NCBI GenBank assembly: GCA_007693965.1
Contig: RECQ01000063.1
Coordinates: 1 to 47,602, forward strand
Length of the DNA: 47,602 bases
Direction of reading: 5' to 3'
From: Phycisphaeraceae bacterium
GTDB lineage: Bacteria; Planctomycetota; Phycisphaerae; Phycisphaerales; UBA1924
In this document: positions 25,765 to 33,912 of the stretch, piece after piece
How positions within the stretch are numbered: position 1 is the first letter of the stretch
How the letters are laid out: every line of letters begins with the position of its first letter
The notes under the pieces: model-generated
The model's database searches: none
What the model was told of the DNA's origin: nothing
Seen by the model: only the letters and a program-made list of their open reading frames with translations
Program-made: the position numbers and the translations under genes

Positions 25765-26640
25765 GTGTCCTTCTTCGAGCCGCTTCAACAGCTGGTCGTC
25801 AGGCTCAGCAACTATTCGATCTGGGAGTTTGCGGTCGAGTTCCTGGTGATCTGGGCGGTTGTGTACGTGGTGTGGCGTTTTGTCCACGGCACGCGGGCGG
25901 CGGGCGCGGTGAAGGGGATCCTGGTGCTGGTGCTGCTGACGCTGGCGTTGCGGGTCTTCATGCCGGGCGAGCATTTCCAGCGGCTCGCCTTTCTGTATGA
26001 CAATTTTCTGGGCTTCGCCGCCCTCGCCGCGGTCATCATCTTTCAGCCCGAGCTGCGCCGCGCCCTGATCCGTCTGGGCGAGGCGCCCTTCTTCCGTCCG
26101 ACGCCCTCCAACGTGCCGCAGATCGTGGATGCGATGGTGAGCGCCTGCACCTTCCTCAGCAAGAACAAGTTCGGCGCGATCATCGCGGTTGAGCGGCAGG
26201 TGGGTCTGCGCGAGACGATCGAGGGCGGGCGCGTGCTGAACGCCGATCTCTCGGCCGAGCTGCTGCAGTCCATCTTCTGGCCCAACAATCCGCTGCACGA
26301 CATGGCGGTGGTGATTCGCGGCGAGAAGATCATCGCCGCCGGCGTGCAGCTTCCCCTCGCCGACCCCGAGGACATGCGCGACCAGGCCGTGGGCACGCGC
26401 CACCGGGCTGCGGTGGGGCTCTCCCGCGTGGTGGACGCCATCGTCGTCGTGGTGAGCGAGGAGACGGGCGCCATCAGCATCGCCGAGCGCGGACGCCTTG
26501 ATCGCTGGCTGACGCCCGACATGCTGCGCTCCGAACTCACCCGCCTGCTCACGCCCGATGAGGCGCCGGGGCGTCCGGCGGGCGTGGTCGACGAAGATGA
26601 CGATCTTGCATCGCCCGACAGAGACGAGGCGCGATCATGA
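25765..26640 (+). CDS. cdaA: Diadenylate cyclase (CdaA type) making c-di-AMP
   Basis: The 291-residue enzyme starts with GTG at 25765, five bases after AAGGAAG; a longer ATG form from 25672 lacks this. Three N-terminal membrane helices are visible (residues 22-40, 50-66, 80-95), then the DisA_N cyclase domain. The RHR motif is intact (TRHRAAVG, 212-214). The 'DGA' motif reads D179-M-A (PLHDMAVVI), a Gly-to-Met change at a conserved place. The domain otherwise looks complete, including SEETGAISIAERG. c-di-AMP controls potassium and osmotic balance. It is coupled by ATGA overlap to a YbbR-domain gene, as in the cdaA-cdaR operon of Firmicutes. Confidence 0.92.
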   Translation: MSFFEPLQQLVVRLSNYSIWEFAVEFLVIWAVVYVVWRFVHGTRAAGAVKGILVLVLLTLALRVFMPGEHFQRLAFLYDNFLGFAALAAVIIFQPELRRALIRLGEAPFFRPTPSNVPQIVDAMVSACTFLSKNKFGAIIAVERQVGLRETIEGGRVLNADLSAELLQSIFWPNNPLHDMAVVIRGEKIIAAGVQLPLADPEDMRDQAVGTRHRAAVGLSRVVDAIVVVVSEETGAISIAERGRLDRWLTPDMLRSELTRLLTPDEAPGRPAGVVDEDDDLASPDRDEARS

Positions 26641-27764
26641 GCACGGAGAAGATCACGCCCAAGCCGCCCGCCAACGCGCCGACCCCCGGCCCGGCGCGTC
26701 GGCGCCCGTTCATCGAGTGGGGCACGATTGCGATCGTGACCGTCGTGGCGGTCCTGATCTGGCTCTTCGCCGAGGCGGCCAGCCTGGTGCGGGCCCAGCA
26801 GCAGGCCCGCATCGCCGTTGTCGATCCGCTCAACGAGAACGCGGTGCGCATCCTCAGCGAGAATTGGACCGGCGCCGTGCGCCTGACGGTTGAGGGCCCC
26901 GCCTCTGCGGTGCAGGATGCGCCGGCGATGCTCGCTGAAGCTGTGCGGCTGACAGTGGGTCAGCCGGGCGTATCGGATGCTGAAGGTGAACAGGTGATCG
27001 ATCTGCGGGCCGCCCTGCGCGCCACGCCCCTGATGCTGGAGTCGGGTCTGACGGTGCTGGATGTCGAGCCGTCCACGGTGCGCATCCACATCGAGGCGCT
27101 GGTGACGCTGGAGGATGTCGAAGTCACCCTGGCGCTCGATGGTCTCACGCTCGCGGAGCAGCCCACGCTGGAGCCATCTCGTGTGCAGGTGCGCGGGCCG
27201 CGCCGCCTGATGGAGGAGTTGCAAGCCCTGCCCGGCGGCGCCCGGGTGGTGGCCCGGCCCGGCGCCGCGACATTGGAGGGATTGCGTCCCGGTCAGGCGT
27301 CGCGCATCTCGGCGCGGGTGGGGCTGCCCGCGCCACTGACTGCGCCTCGGGATGCGGCGCTCGAGTTTACGCCCGCATCGATCAACGCCACGCTGACGCT
27401 TCGCAGCCGCGTGGAGAGCGTCGCCATCGCCGCCGCCCCGGTGCAGGTGATGCTGGTGCCGCTCGACGCCGACCGTTGGCGCGTCACACCTGTCGAGCCG
27501 TTCGTGCGCGACATCGCAATCACCGGCCCCGGCGACATCATCGAGCGATTCCGCAGCGGCGAGCTGAGCCTGGTCGCCATGGTGTCGTTGTCGTCGGACG
27601 ATCTTGAGCAGCAGATCGCCGCCAAGCCGGTGACCTCCTGGTTCATGTCGCAGCGCGAGACCGGCGAGCTGGCGCCGCTGCCGACAGGCGTGGGGATCGA
27701 GGCGAACATCGGGCCGGTGCGCTTCACGATCGAGCGGCGAGATGCGAACGACGCTGATTCGTGA
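26637..27764 (+). CDS. CdaR-like YbbR-domain membrane protein
   Basis: This 375-residue protein has a Pro-rich start, one membrane helix (WGTIAIVTVVAVLIWLFAEA, residues about 30-50) and a long extracytoplasmic part. That part consists of repeated beta-rich units of about 80-100 residues, such as LEPSRVQVRGPRRLMEEL near 180-195, typical of YbbR domains. In Firmicutes CdaR is encoded next to CdaA and controls it. The coupling to cdaA here supports the same role. The usual third gene, glmM, is absent. Its 3' end overlaps the convergent glycosyltransferase gene by 41 bp. Confidence 0.82.
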   Translation: MSTEKITPKPPANAPTPGPARRRPFIEWGTIAIVTVVAVLIWLFAEAASLVRAQQQARIAVVDPLNENAVRILSENWTGAVRLTVEGPASAVQDAPAMLAEAVRLTVGQPGVSDAEGEQVIDLRAALRATPLMLESGLTVLDVEPSTVRIHIEALVTLEDVEVTLALDGLTLAEQPTLEPSRVQVRGPRRLMEELQALPGGARVVARPGAATLEGLRPGQASRISARVGLPAPLTAPRDAALEFTPASINATLTLRSRVESVAIAAAPVQVMLVPLDADRWRVTPVEPFVRDIAITGPGDIIERFRSGELSLVAMVSLSSDDLEQQIAAKPVTSWFMSQRETGELAPLPTGVGIEANIGPVRFTIERRDANDADS

Positions 27765-28791
27765 TTGAAAGCAGGGCCCGGGCGATCTCCAGCGGGCGCC
27801 CGGCAGGGGTGAAGCGGACCGGGATGTCAACTGATTTCGCTGCGGACGCCGCGGCCTCACGCGAATCGGGGAAATCTTCCGCGACCACAGGCACGCCCAG
27901 TGCGCACGCCCATTCGATGGATCGGGCCCCGGGCGCCATCGTCGAGCCCGCGCCGGCCGGCGCATCGGCGCCGAGCCAGACCGCGGCGTCGACGCCCGGG
28001 AGCGTGCGCCACGGCAGGGGTGAGCAGGGCGCCAGGGGAAGATGATTGCCCAGTCGCTCGATGAAGCGGCGCGATCGCTCCATGCCCCGCGCTTCGATCG
28101 GGGCTGCGCACGCGACGCGCCGTCCGGAGACGGAGAGCGGTCCGATGCTCATGATCAGCCGGCGGACGTCCAGCGCCGACGCCGGCTCACCCAGCAGCGC
28201 GATGATGAAATCGGAGTCGGTCATTCCCCACGCCGCGCGGAGGGCTGTGCGGTCGGGCAACGGAGCGCCCGCAGCATACGGGGGTGTGGAAATGATTTCG
28301 CCGCGCTCCGCGGCGGCGCCGAGTCCGGCCTGGGCCCACTGCCGGCGCAGGTGTTCGCTGAGAAAGGCGATGTTGCTCGGGCGTCGTTCACCGCGCCGCC
28401 GCAGGAGCGCGGGGGCCATCGCGGCTTTGGCGAAGGACGGGCTGGCGCATTGCGGCGGGGCGCAGAGCGTGACGCGCCGCGGCGCTGTCGGCATTGCTGC
28501 TGCGGCCAGGGAGAGCGTCTCCATCGACCAGGCGTGAAGGGTGTCGGGCGCGGGGCGTCGCCGGAGCAGCCGCCGCAGCGCAGGGGCGGCGAAGCGGGCC
28601 GATCGCAGCGGCGGGTGAATTCGGTCGTGGGATGGGACGCCGAGTCGACGCGCCGCCCGGGCGTCATCCGCGGAGCCGATGAGGACGCACCGGTGGGCCG
28701 CGCCGGGATGTTCTTCGCGCAGCAGGGCGCCCAACGCCTCGAGCGCCATCCACCCCCCGGTGGCGGGATCGATCAGGTGCAGCACGCGCAT
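27724..28791 (-). CDS. GT-B-like glycosyltransferase, divergent
   Basis: This 355-residue protein opens with MRVLHLIDPATGGWMALEAL, the usual start of GT4-type glycosyltransferases with a Gly-rich loop. A second Rossmann-like half starts near residue 190 (DSDFIIALLGEPASALDVRRL), and the late segment SIEWACALGVPVVAEDFPDS resembles the 'E-x7-E' donor-site region. The sugar and acceptor are unknown. It follows the two lipoprotein genes with a 32-bp gap, so these may form one envelope-related operon. Confidence 0.65.
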   Translation of the reverse strand: MRVLHLIDPATGGWMALEALGALLREEHPGAAHRCVLIGSADDARAARRLGVPSHDRIHPPLRSARFAAPALRRLLRRRPAPDTLHAWSMETLSLAAAAMPTAPRRVTLCAPPQCASPSFAKAAMAPALLRRRGERRPSNIAFLSEHLRRQWAQAGLGAAAERGEIISTPPYAAGAPLPDRTALRAAWGMTDSDFIIALLGEPASALDVRRLIMSIGPLSVSGRRVACAAPIEARGMERSRRFIERLGNHLPLAPCSPLPWRTLPGVDAAVWLGADAPAGAGSTMAPGARSIEWACALGVPVVAEDFPDSREAAASAAKSVDIPVRFTPAGRPLEIARALLSITNQRRSHLAARS

Positions 28792-28823
28792 GCCGGGTCG
28801 GGTGGGCTCGGTGTTCGAGGTGG

Positions 28824-29510
28824 TCAGCGGATCTGGTCCGACAGCGCATCGCGCCCGTGCTTGAAGAAGAGGCGAGCGAGCTGTCTGCCCGTGGCGATGG
28901 CGAGGGCCTGGTGGGCGGCGTTGCGTTCTGCGGCGCCGCCGGGCATGTCCTCGGGCGTGCTGGGCATGCGCACGATCAGGGGGTGGCCTTCGTCGGCATC
29001 GGGCCAGATGCGCGTGTTGTTCACGACATCAAGGATCTTCACCCGCGAGGCGGAGGCGGGGCTGAGCGTGGCGCCATCCTGCGACAGCGTCCATGCGTCC
29101 ATGGTGACGTAGATGATCACCTCGGCGCCGACGGATCTGCCGATCTCGGCGATGCTCATGGTGGCGCCGTGGCGTTCTCCGGCTGCGGCGTGCATCGCGG
29201 CCTGGGAGGCGATCATGAGTTGCTGCGGCACGACCTTGTTGGCGATCAGTGTCTGCTCTGCCTCTGTGCCCACACCCACGCGCAGCGAACGCCGCGGCAT
29301 GGTGTTGGCGCGATCGTCAACGAAGATCACGGTGGGGCGAGAGCCGTCCAGCTTGTGAACGGCGTCCGTTTTGGGCGGGCCGGCGAGCACGAAGGCCACG
29401 GGCCCCGCGATGTTGCAGCCTGAAGCCGCCCCGGCCAGAACGGCTGCGACGAGCAGGGCGGCGACGCGGAAGAGTCCGGTCCGGATCGTGTGTGTTGCAG
29501 TTGGCGCCAT
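28824..29510 (-). CDS. Lipoprotein of unknown function (first of a pair)
   Basis: The protein has 228 residues with a lipobox LAGAASGC. The mature region has an alternating alpha/beta pattern (PTVIFVDDRANTMP, SIAEIGRSVGAEVIIYVTMD) that recalls CsgG/TolB-N-like proteins, in which a strand after 'lG(a)e' reports a pore-forming or secretin-associated fold. No firm family match. It lies 44 bp after the similar lipoprotein gene. Confidence 0.65.
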   Translation of the reverse strand: MAPTATHTIRTGLFRVAALLVAAVLAGAASGCNIAGPVAFVLAGPPKTDAVHKLDGSRPTVIFVDDRANTMPRRSLRVGVGTEAEQTLIANKVVPQQLMIASQAAMHAAAGERHGATMSIAEIGRSVGAEVIIYVTMDAWTLSQDGATLSPASASRVKILDVVNNTRIWPDADEGHPLIVRMPSTPEDMPGGAAERNAAHQALAIATGRQLARLFFKHGRDALSDQIR

Positions 29511-29554
29511 GAGTCAGGTTCACTCCATCATGCCGGCCGCGCTGTCAGGCGGAC

Positions 29555-30220
29555 TCAGTATTTCTTGTCGTTGGGCTCTTTGTGGTCGTAGAAGAGCCAT
29601 GACGCCCGATCGACCAACCGCGAGCGCAGCACGGCGCTGATCTGGGGCGCTGTGAATTCCTGCGGCCCGAACCCCTGGCCGTCGGGAAAGCCCACCGAGA
29701 TTTCCTTGGTGTATATGAACTCGTCCGCCATGAAGCCATCGGTCTCGACGACGCCCACCATCGCCGCGGCAAGGCCGTCCCACAGGTACATGTTCCCCGG
29801 CTCATTCAGCCGGAACTCGTACAGATCTACGAAGACGAGTCGTTCGACGCCCAGCTCCGCCGCAAGATCGCTGTAGCCCATCGCGGTCCAGCGCGGCCGG
29901 TCGTACTGGAACTGGAGTATGGCTTGCGGCGGGACGAAGCCGCCGTGTTCGATTTCGGTCACCAGTCGGGCGGTCACGGCGGTTGTCACCTGTGCCACGA
30001 GCTGGGGATGATTCGCCTGAATCATACGGTCCGCGGCGACGAGCACCGCAAAGCGTTTGCCCTCCAACCCGGTGTATTCGGCTTTCACCGAGTGCGAACC
30101 GGTGCGCTCGTACGACGCCAGCATGCCGCCGGCGAGCTGGCACCCCGGAGCCGCGAGCCCCAACGCCAGCGCCGCTGCGCCGATGAGACACCACCAGAGC
30201 CTGCCGGTTCGATCGCCCAT
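29555..30220 (-). CDS. Lipoprotein of unknown function (second of a pair)
   Basis: The protein has 221 residues with a lipobox LGLAAPGC. The mature part reads KRFAVLVAADRMIQANHP, then a helical stretch ending in LVTEIEHGG, and DLAAELGVERLVFVDLYEF, the same general layout as its neighbour. The two share order and probable fold (CsgG-like), though little direct identity is visible. The gene-poor 30221-30428 in front of it holds nothing I can name. Confidence 0.65.
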   Translation of the reverse strand: MGDRTGRLWWCLIGAAALALGLAAPGCQLAGGMLASYERTGSHSVKAEYTGLEGKRFAVLVAADRMIQANHPQLVAQVTTAVTARLVTEIEHGGFVPPQAILQFQYDRPRWTAMGYSDLAAELGVERLVFVDLYEFRLNEPGNMYLWDGLAAAMVGVVETDGFMADEFIYTKEISVGFPDGQGFGPQEFTAPQISAVLRSRLVDRASWLFYDHKEPNDKKY

Positions 30221-30428
30221 GTGAATCTGCTCCTTCGCGTGTGCATCGTGGCGCCGTTCTGCCCACCGGGCGCCCGTCTATTCGATGCGCGGCGGGCTCA
30301 TCGCTGGACCTTGGCCGCGGTCTTACAGGTTCGCAGGCGACGCCGGATGGTTCGCCCACTCGAGGCGAAAGCTTACAGCATCCGGCATTTCGGATCGAGG
30401 CGGCCCCGGCGCCGGCGAGCAGAGGCTG

Positions 30429-30890
30429 TCACCCGCCCCACGTCATGACCTTGTACCCCCACGCCGCCAGCAGGCCCAGGCCAGCCAATGTCAGGACTGC
30501 GGGGTGAATCAGCGCCCCCGCCAGACGCCCCAGGCGCGATCCGGTGGCGGCGACGTGCAGGGCGATCCAGAAGGCGCTGGCCGTCAGCAGCGCCAGCACA
30601 GCGCCCATCGGCTGTGTGAGGAAGGAGCCGGGCAGATCGCCGTCGGCGGCGTGGGCGAAGGAAGTCGTCATGCCGCAGGTGAAGCAGGGGAAGTCGAAGG
30701 CGGCGACCCAGTTGCAGGGTGGGAGGCCGAACTGGCGGTGGGTGCCGTGGCCGTCGGGTGACGGTTCGGCCCACGCCGCCGCCGTCAGGACGGCGAGGCA
30801 CCCGAGCGCCACAGCCGCGGCGATGGCGCGGTCGAGGGCACAAGCCCGCAACGGCGCAGGCGCAGACGCACTGTCAGGGGGCTGCTGCAT
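30429..30890 (-). CDS. DUF2752 membrane protein
   Basis: This 153-residue protein has a membrane segment near residues 24-42. The DUF2752 signature follows as PCFTCGMTTSFAH near 68-80, with the two cysteines and the TTSF run conserved. Two more hydrophobic segments lie near 95-112 and 128-146. The family is common in planctomycetes and Bacteroidetes and has no known function; the CxxC could be redox- or metal-active. It is transcribed alone. Confidence 0.85.
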   Translation of the reverse strand: MQQPPDSASAPAPLRACALDRAIAAAVALGCLAVLTAAAWAEPSPDGHGTHRQFGLPPCNWVAAFDFPCFTCGMTTSFAHAADGDLPGSFLTQPMGAVLALLTASAFWIALHVAATGSRLGRLAGALIHPAVLTLAGLGLLAAWGYKVMTWGG

Positions 30891-30960
30891 ACACCCGAGC
30901 GTAGGTCAGGGTGTTCGCCGGCTCAATCGGAGATGCAGGGGATGATGGGCGGCGATGCGC

Positions 30961-32784
30961 TTACGCGGCTTCGCGGGACTCATCGCCGGCACGGCTCTGC
31001 ATGATGATCATCGAGCCGCCGGCGGTGATGTCGGGCCGCTTGCGATGGAGCTGGGCCGCGAGGGCGTAGAGATCGCGCGGATGGCGCGCGTGCGAGGCGA
31101 TGTCGGGGATGAGCACGGCGCGCAGTCCCCATCGATCGTCCTCGGAGTTCGGCTCCACCCCGGCGCCGACTTCGTTCTGGTCGCCGTCAGGGTGCGTCGC
31201 GATATCGAGGAACTGGCGCACCGCCATTTCGAACTCGGTCAGGAGCAACTGGATATCGCGATCCACCGAGCCCTCCAGCCGCACGACCAGGAAGCGATCA
31301 TCGCCGAGGTGCGCGAGCAACGTCTGGTCGGAAGTTGCGCTGCCCATGATCGTGGTGGTGATCAGTCCGGAGACGATGCGCAGGAGCAGGTCGCCCATTT
31401 CGTGGCCGAAGCGCTTGTTGAATCGGTAAAAGCCGATGATGTCGATGAAGACGGCGTCGGCGTAGATTTCCTGCGCGAGGATGTTCGCCAGTCGCTGATC
31501 GCACTCGACGCGTCCGGGCAGGCCGGTCATGGGGGCCGAGCCTGCACGCCAGCCGCCGGCGAGTCGGACCGCGGCTTTGAGCAGATCCTGGATGGTGAGG
31601 ATGCCCTGCACTCGCTCCCGATCCGCGATGATCAGCGGCTCGACAATGTCAGAACCGGCTCGCGAGGAGACCAGACGAAGCGCCTCGACGAGGGGTGTGC
31701 CCGGATCGACCGAGACGCCCGGCGAGCGGACGCAGTGTCCGACATGCGTGTGCGGCGACGCGCCGGCGGCGGCGCTCAGCAGCGCTTCGCGCGTGCACCA
31801 GCCCACGTAGCGCCGACCGTCGACGACAACCAGCCCCGCCGAGAGGGGATCGGCCAGCAGCATCGGCATCGCCTGCACCACGGGGGTGCGGGCATCGCAG
31901 ATCAGCGGCCTGCGCATCAGTTCGTCGACACAGGACACGCTCGGATCGCGCCGGCGCGAGCGATCCGCCAGCGCCGAATGCTCCCGGATGCGGCGCAGGA
32001 GGGGCCCATCGAGCGTCTGGTCGCGCCGGCCCGGGCGTCCCAGCAGGTAGCCCTGTCCGTAGTGAATGCCGAGCTCGATCAGGGTCATCAGCTCTTCCTC
32101 GCGCTCGATGCCCTCGGCGACGAGCTGCACGCCGCTGGACTTGGCGAAATGCACGAAGAGGGAGAGGAGATTCTGCCGGTATGGGTCAGAGTCGATGTGG
32201 TCGACCAGCTCGCGGTCGAGCTTCAGCCAGTGAGGCCGCAACGACATGATGCGGTTGAGGCCGCTGGTGCCGGCGCCAACATCGTCGATGGCGATCTGGA
32301 ACCCCGCGTCCTTCAGGGCTCGCACCTGGCGTTCAAGGCCGTCATCCTGCGGCGCCTCGGCCCGTTCGGTGATTTCGAGGACGACTTTCGAAGGCGAGAG
32401 GCCGGGTCTTGCCTCGATGAGGGTACGGATCGAATCTGTGTAGCGGGGGTCGGCGAAGATGCGCGGGCTGGTGTTGAAGAAAATCAGGGAAGGGTCTTCC
32501 GGCGACACGGATTCGACGCACCGCTTCCGGGCCAGATCTTCGAGCGGCCAGAGCATGTCATGCCTGGCGGCGGCGTCGAAGACCTCTCCGATGTGGGCGA
32601 ACCCGGTGTCCGGCTCCGGGCGGGTCAGGCTTTCGTACCCCGTGATGACGCCCTGACTCAGATTCACGATGGGCTGGTGGACCGCGCGCAGCGCGCTGCG
32701 CTCGATGAGGGAGCAGAGCTGCGAGCGCTCATCGCCAGCGGCTTCGCTTTGCCCGGTCGTGGATCGTTCGTTTTTCGCGCTCAT
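30961..32784 (-). CDS. EAL-CBS-CBS-GGDEF signalling protein
   Basis: This 607-residue cytosolic protein begins with an EAL domain (about 30-270). The catalytic residues look intact: E51 in YESL, Asn in FFNTS, Glu in LEITER, the DD pair in AIDDVGAG, Lys in LKLDREL, Glu in AEGIERE and Gln in YGQGYL. Two CBS motifs follow (about 300-420), a ligand-binding pair. The C-terminal GGDEF domain (about 435-560) has HLGDDRF at the signature, so the key Glu is replaced by Arg and it is probably inactive. The layout points to a c-di-GMP phosphodiesterase tuned by a CBS ligand and a degenerate GGDEF domain. Confidence 0.88.
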   Translation of the reverse strand: MSAKNERSTTGQSEAAGDERSQLCSLIERSALRAVHQPIVNLSQGVITGYESLTRPEPDTGFAHIGEVFDAAARHDMLWPLEDLARKRCVESVSPEDPSLIFFNTSPRIFADPRYTDSIRTLIEARPGLSPSKVVLEITERAEAPQDDGLERQVRALKDAGFQIAIDDVGAGTSGLNRIMSLRPHWLKLDRELVDHIDSDPYRQNLLSLFVHFAKSSGVQLVAEGIEREEELMTLIELGIHYGQGYLLGRPGRRDQTLDGPLLRRIREHSALADRSRRRDPSVSCVDELMRRPLICDARTPVVQAMPMLLADPLSAGLVVVDGRRYVGWCTREALLSAAAGASPHTHVGHCVRSPGVSVDPGTPLVEALRLVSSRAGSDIVEPLIIADRERVQGILTIQDLLKAAVRLAGGWRAGSAPMTGLPGRVECDQRLANILAQEIYADAVFIDIIGFYRFNKRFGHEMGDLLLRIVSGLITTTIMGSATSDQTLLAHLGDDRFLVVRLEGSVDRDIQLLLTEFEMAVRQFLDIATHPDGDQNEVGAGVEPNSEDDRWGLRAVLIPDIASHARHPRDLYALAAQLHRKRPDITAGGSMIIMQSRAGDESREAA

Positions 32785-32911
32785 TCACAGGTCCGATGGA
32801 TCAGGACGCGACGCCCTTGGCGACTCTGAATCGACCGGATCTGCATCATTCTTGCGTGGAATACAGGGTTTCGGACGTGAAGCGGCCGGCTGGAGATCGC
32901 ACGGCGAACAG

Positions 32912-32930
32912 GCCCCCGCGCATCGGGGGC
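32912..32930 (-). terminator. Hairpin after nuoA, possible terminator
   Basis: GCCCCCG and CGGGGGC form a 7-bp stem with a 5-base loop just behind the nuoA stop. No proper T-run follows on the minus strand, so its strength is doubtful. Nothing else stands out in 32785-32934. Confidence 0.4.
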
Positions 32931-32934
32931 GGCC

Positions 32935-33327
32935 TCAGTCGAAACGGAAAACGCCCTTGCGGAAGGCGTAGATGAAGGCGATCACCGTGGTGAAGAGGAA
33001 GAAGAGAATGCGTCCGAGAAACTCGGCGCCCATCGCCGACATCGGCTCCATCTGGGCGAACATCGCGGCCCAGGGGTAGAGGAAAATGATCTCGACATCG
33101 AAGACCAGGAAGATCATCGCCAAGACATAAAAGCGGACGTTGAACCGCTTCCGCGCCGGCGTGATCGGGTCCATGCCCGACTCGTAGCTGATCCCCTTGA
33201 CCGCCCCCTGCCGGGAGGGTCCGATGATCGATGTCAGCACCACGTTGGCCACCGCGAAGGTGATCGCCATCATCAGCAGGATGGCGACGGGCAGGTAGGC
33301 GTTGAGTTCGATGCTGGCGAGCGTCAT
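32935..33327 (-). CDS. nuoA: NADH-quinone oxidoreductase subunit A (lone copy)
   Basis: This 130-residue membrane subunit of respiratory complex I has three helices. The family signature is visible: ISYESGMDPITPARKRFNVR, then FYVLAMIFLVFDVEIIFLYPWA, and a C-terminal helix (FLFTTVIAFIYAFRKG). Length is normal. The usual partners nuoB-N do not follow; the next gene on the strand is the EAL protein. Upstream of the ATG the expected ribosome site is replaced by a heptamer repeat array (33334-33368). Confidence 0.95.
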   Translation of the reverse strand: MTLASIELNAYLPVAILLMMAITFAVANVVLTSIIGPSRQGAVKGISYESGMDPITPARKRFNVRFYVLAMIFLVFDVEIIFLYPWAAMFAQMEPMSAMGAEFLGRILFFLFTTVIAFIYAFRKGVFRFD

Positions 33328-33333
33328 GGGGGA

Positions 33334-33368
33334 TGTGGAGTATGGAATGTGGGCTGTGGACTGGGGGC
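33334..33368. repeat. Heptamer tandem array TGTGGAN (5 units) directly ahead of nuoA
   Basis: Units are TGTGGAG, TATGGAA, TGTGGGC, TGTGGAC and TGGGGGC. The array begins 6 bp from the nuoA start codon and fills its leader. The rest of the gene-free stretch 33369-33644 holds the dispersed repeat at 33500-33572 and nothing else I can name. Confidence 0.7.
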
Positions 33369-33499
33369 GCCAGTGTAGCGGCGGGGGCGGGAGAGGTGAA
33401 AGGCGGGATCCGGCCGCGGCGGGCTCGGGCGTGGCGGGCCGAGATGAGCCAGGTGCGCGGGCGTGGTGGGCCGGGATCGCCGTGTCGAATGAGGTGGGC

Positions 33500-33572
33500 G
33501 TGTGTTCGAGCGTTGGAGATGGGGGAGGAGAAGGAGCCCTCACCCTGCCCTCTCCCAGGGGGAGAGGGTTGG
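33500..33572. repeat. Dispersed repeat of about 75 bp, copy 2
   Basis: Same block order as at 18528-18602: GTTCGAGCGTTGGAGA, GGAGAAGGAGCCCTCA, CCCTGCCCTCTCCCAGG and GGGAGAGGGTTGG. The two copies are about 15 kb apart and in the same orientation. Confidence 0.8.
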
Positions 33573-33644
33573 CGTGCGTGCGGGATGGGTGAATTGGGTG
33601 GCGAATCTTCGGTCTGCAGGGCCGGTCGGCTACACTGAAGGCCG

Positions 33645-33718
33645 CAGGGCGTAGCTCAGCTTGGTAGAGCGCCGCGTTTGGGTCGCGGAGGCCGCTGGTT
33701 CGAATCCAGTCGCCCTGA
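33645..33718 (+). tRNA. tRNA-Pro, anticodon TGG
   Basis: Acceptor arms CAGGGCG (33645-33651) and CGCCCTG (33711-33717) pair, with A33718 as discriminator; no CCA is encoded. The anticodon stem CCGCG/CGCGG closes the loop TTTGGGT, giving UGG for proline. The T loop is GGTTCGAATCC. A perfect 8-bp hairpin ATTGCCGC-TTC-GCGGCAAT (33718-33736) follows without a T-run. Confidence 0.96.
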
Positions 33719-33765
33719 TTGCCGCTTCGCGGCAATAGAGAGGAGAGAGCGGATCGCACTGACGT

Positions 33766-33857
33766 GGGACGGATGGGACCTATGAGACTCATGGGAACGA
33801 TGGGGCGATCCCCAGCATGCGTCCCATGCGTCCTATCGGTCGCAAGAAGTCCCATGG
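33766..33857. repeat. Nonamer tandem array GGGACNNAT and its inverted copy
   Basis: Five 9-bp units (GGGACGGAT, GGGACCTAT, GAGACTCAT, GGGAACGAT, GGGGCGAT) run from 33766 to 33809. Reversed units (CCCATGCGTCC, CCTATCGGTCG, TCCCATGG) follow to about 33857, so the whole can fold as one long hairpin. It lies between tRNA-Pro and purD. Confidence 0.75.
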
Positions 33858-33912
33858 TTCCTGTTCGCAGTCACGCCGCTCGCCACGCGGTCATTTCCGT
33901 ATCATCCCCCCG

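Noticed and set aside
33718-33736. Terminator right after tRNA-Pro
   Set aside because: The 8-bp hairpin is perfect, but no T-run follows; it may be a processing signal instead.
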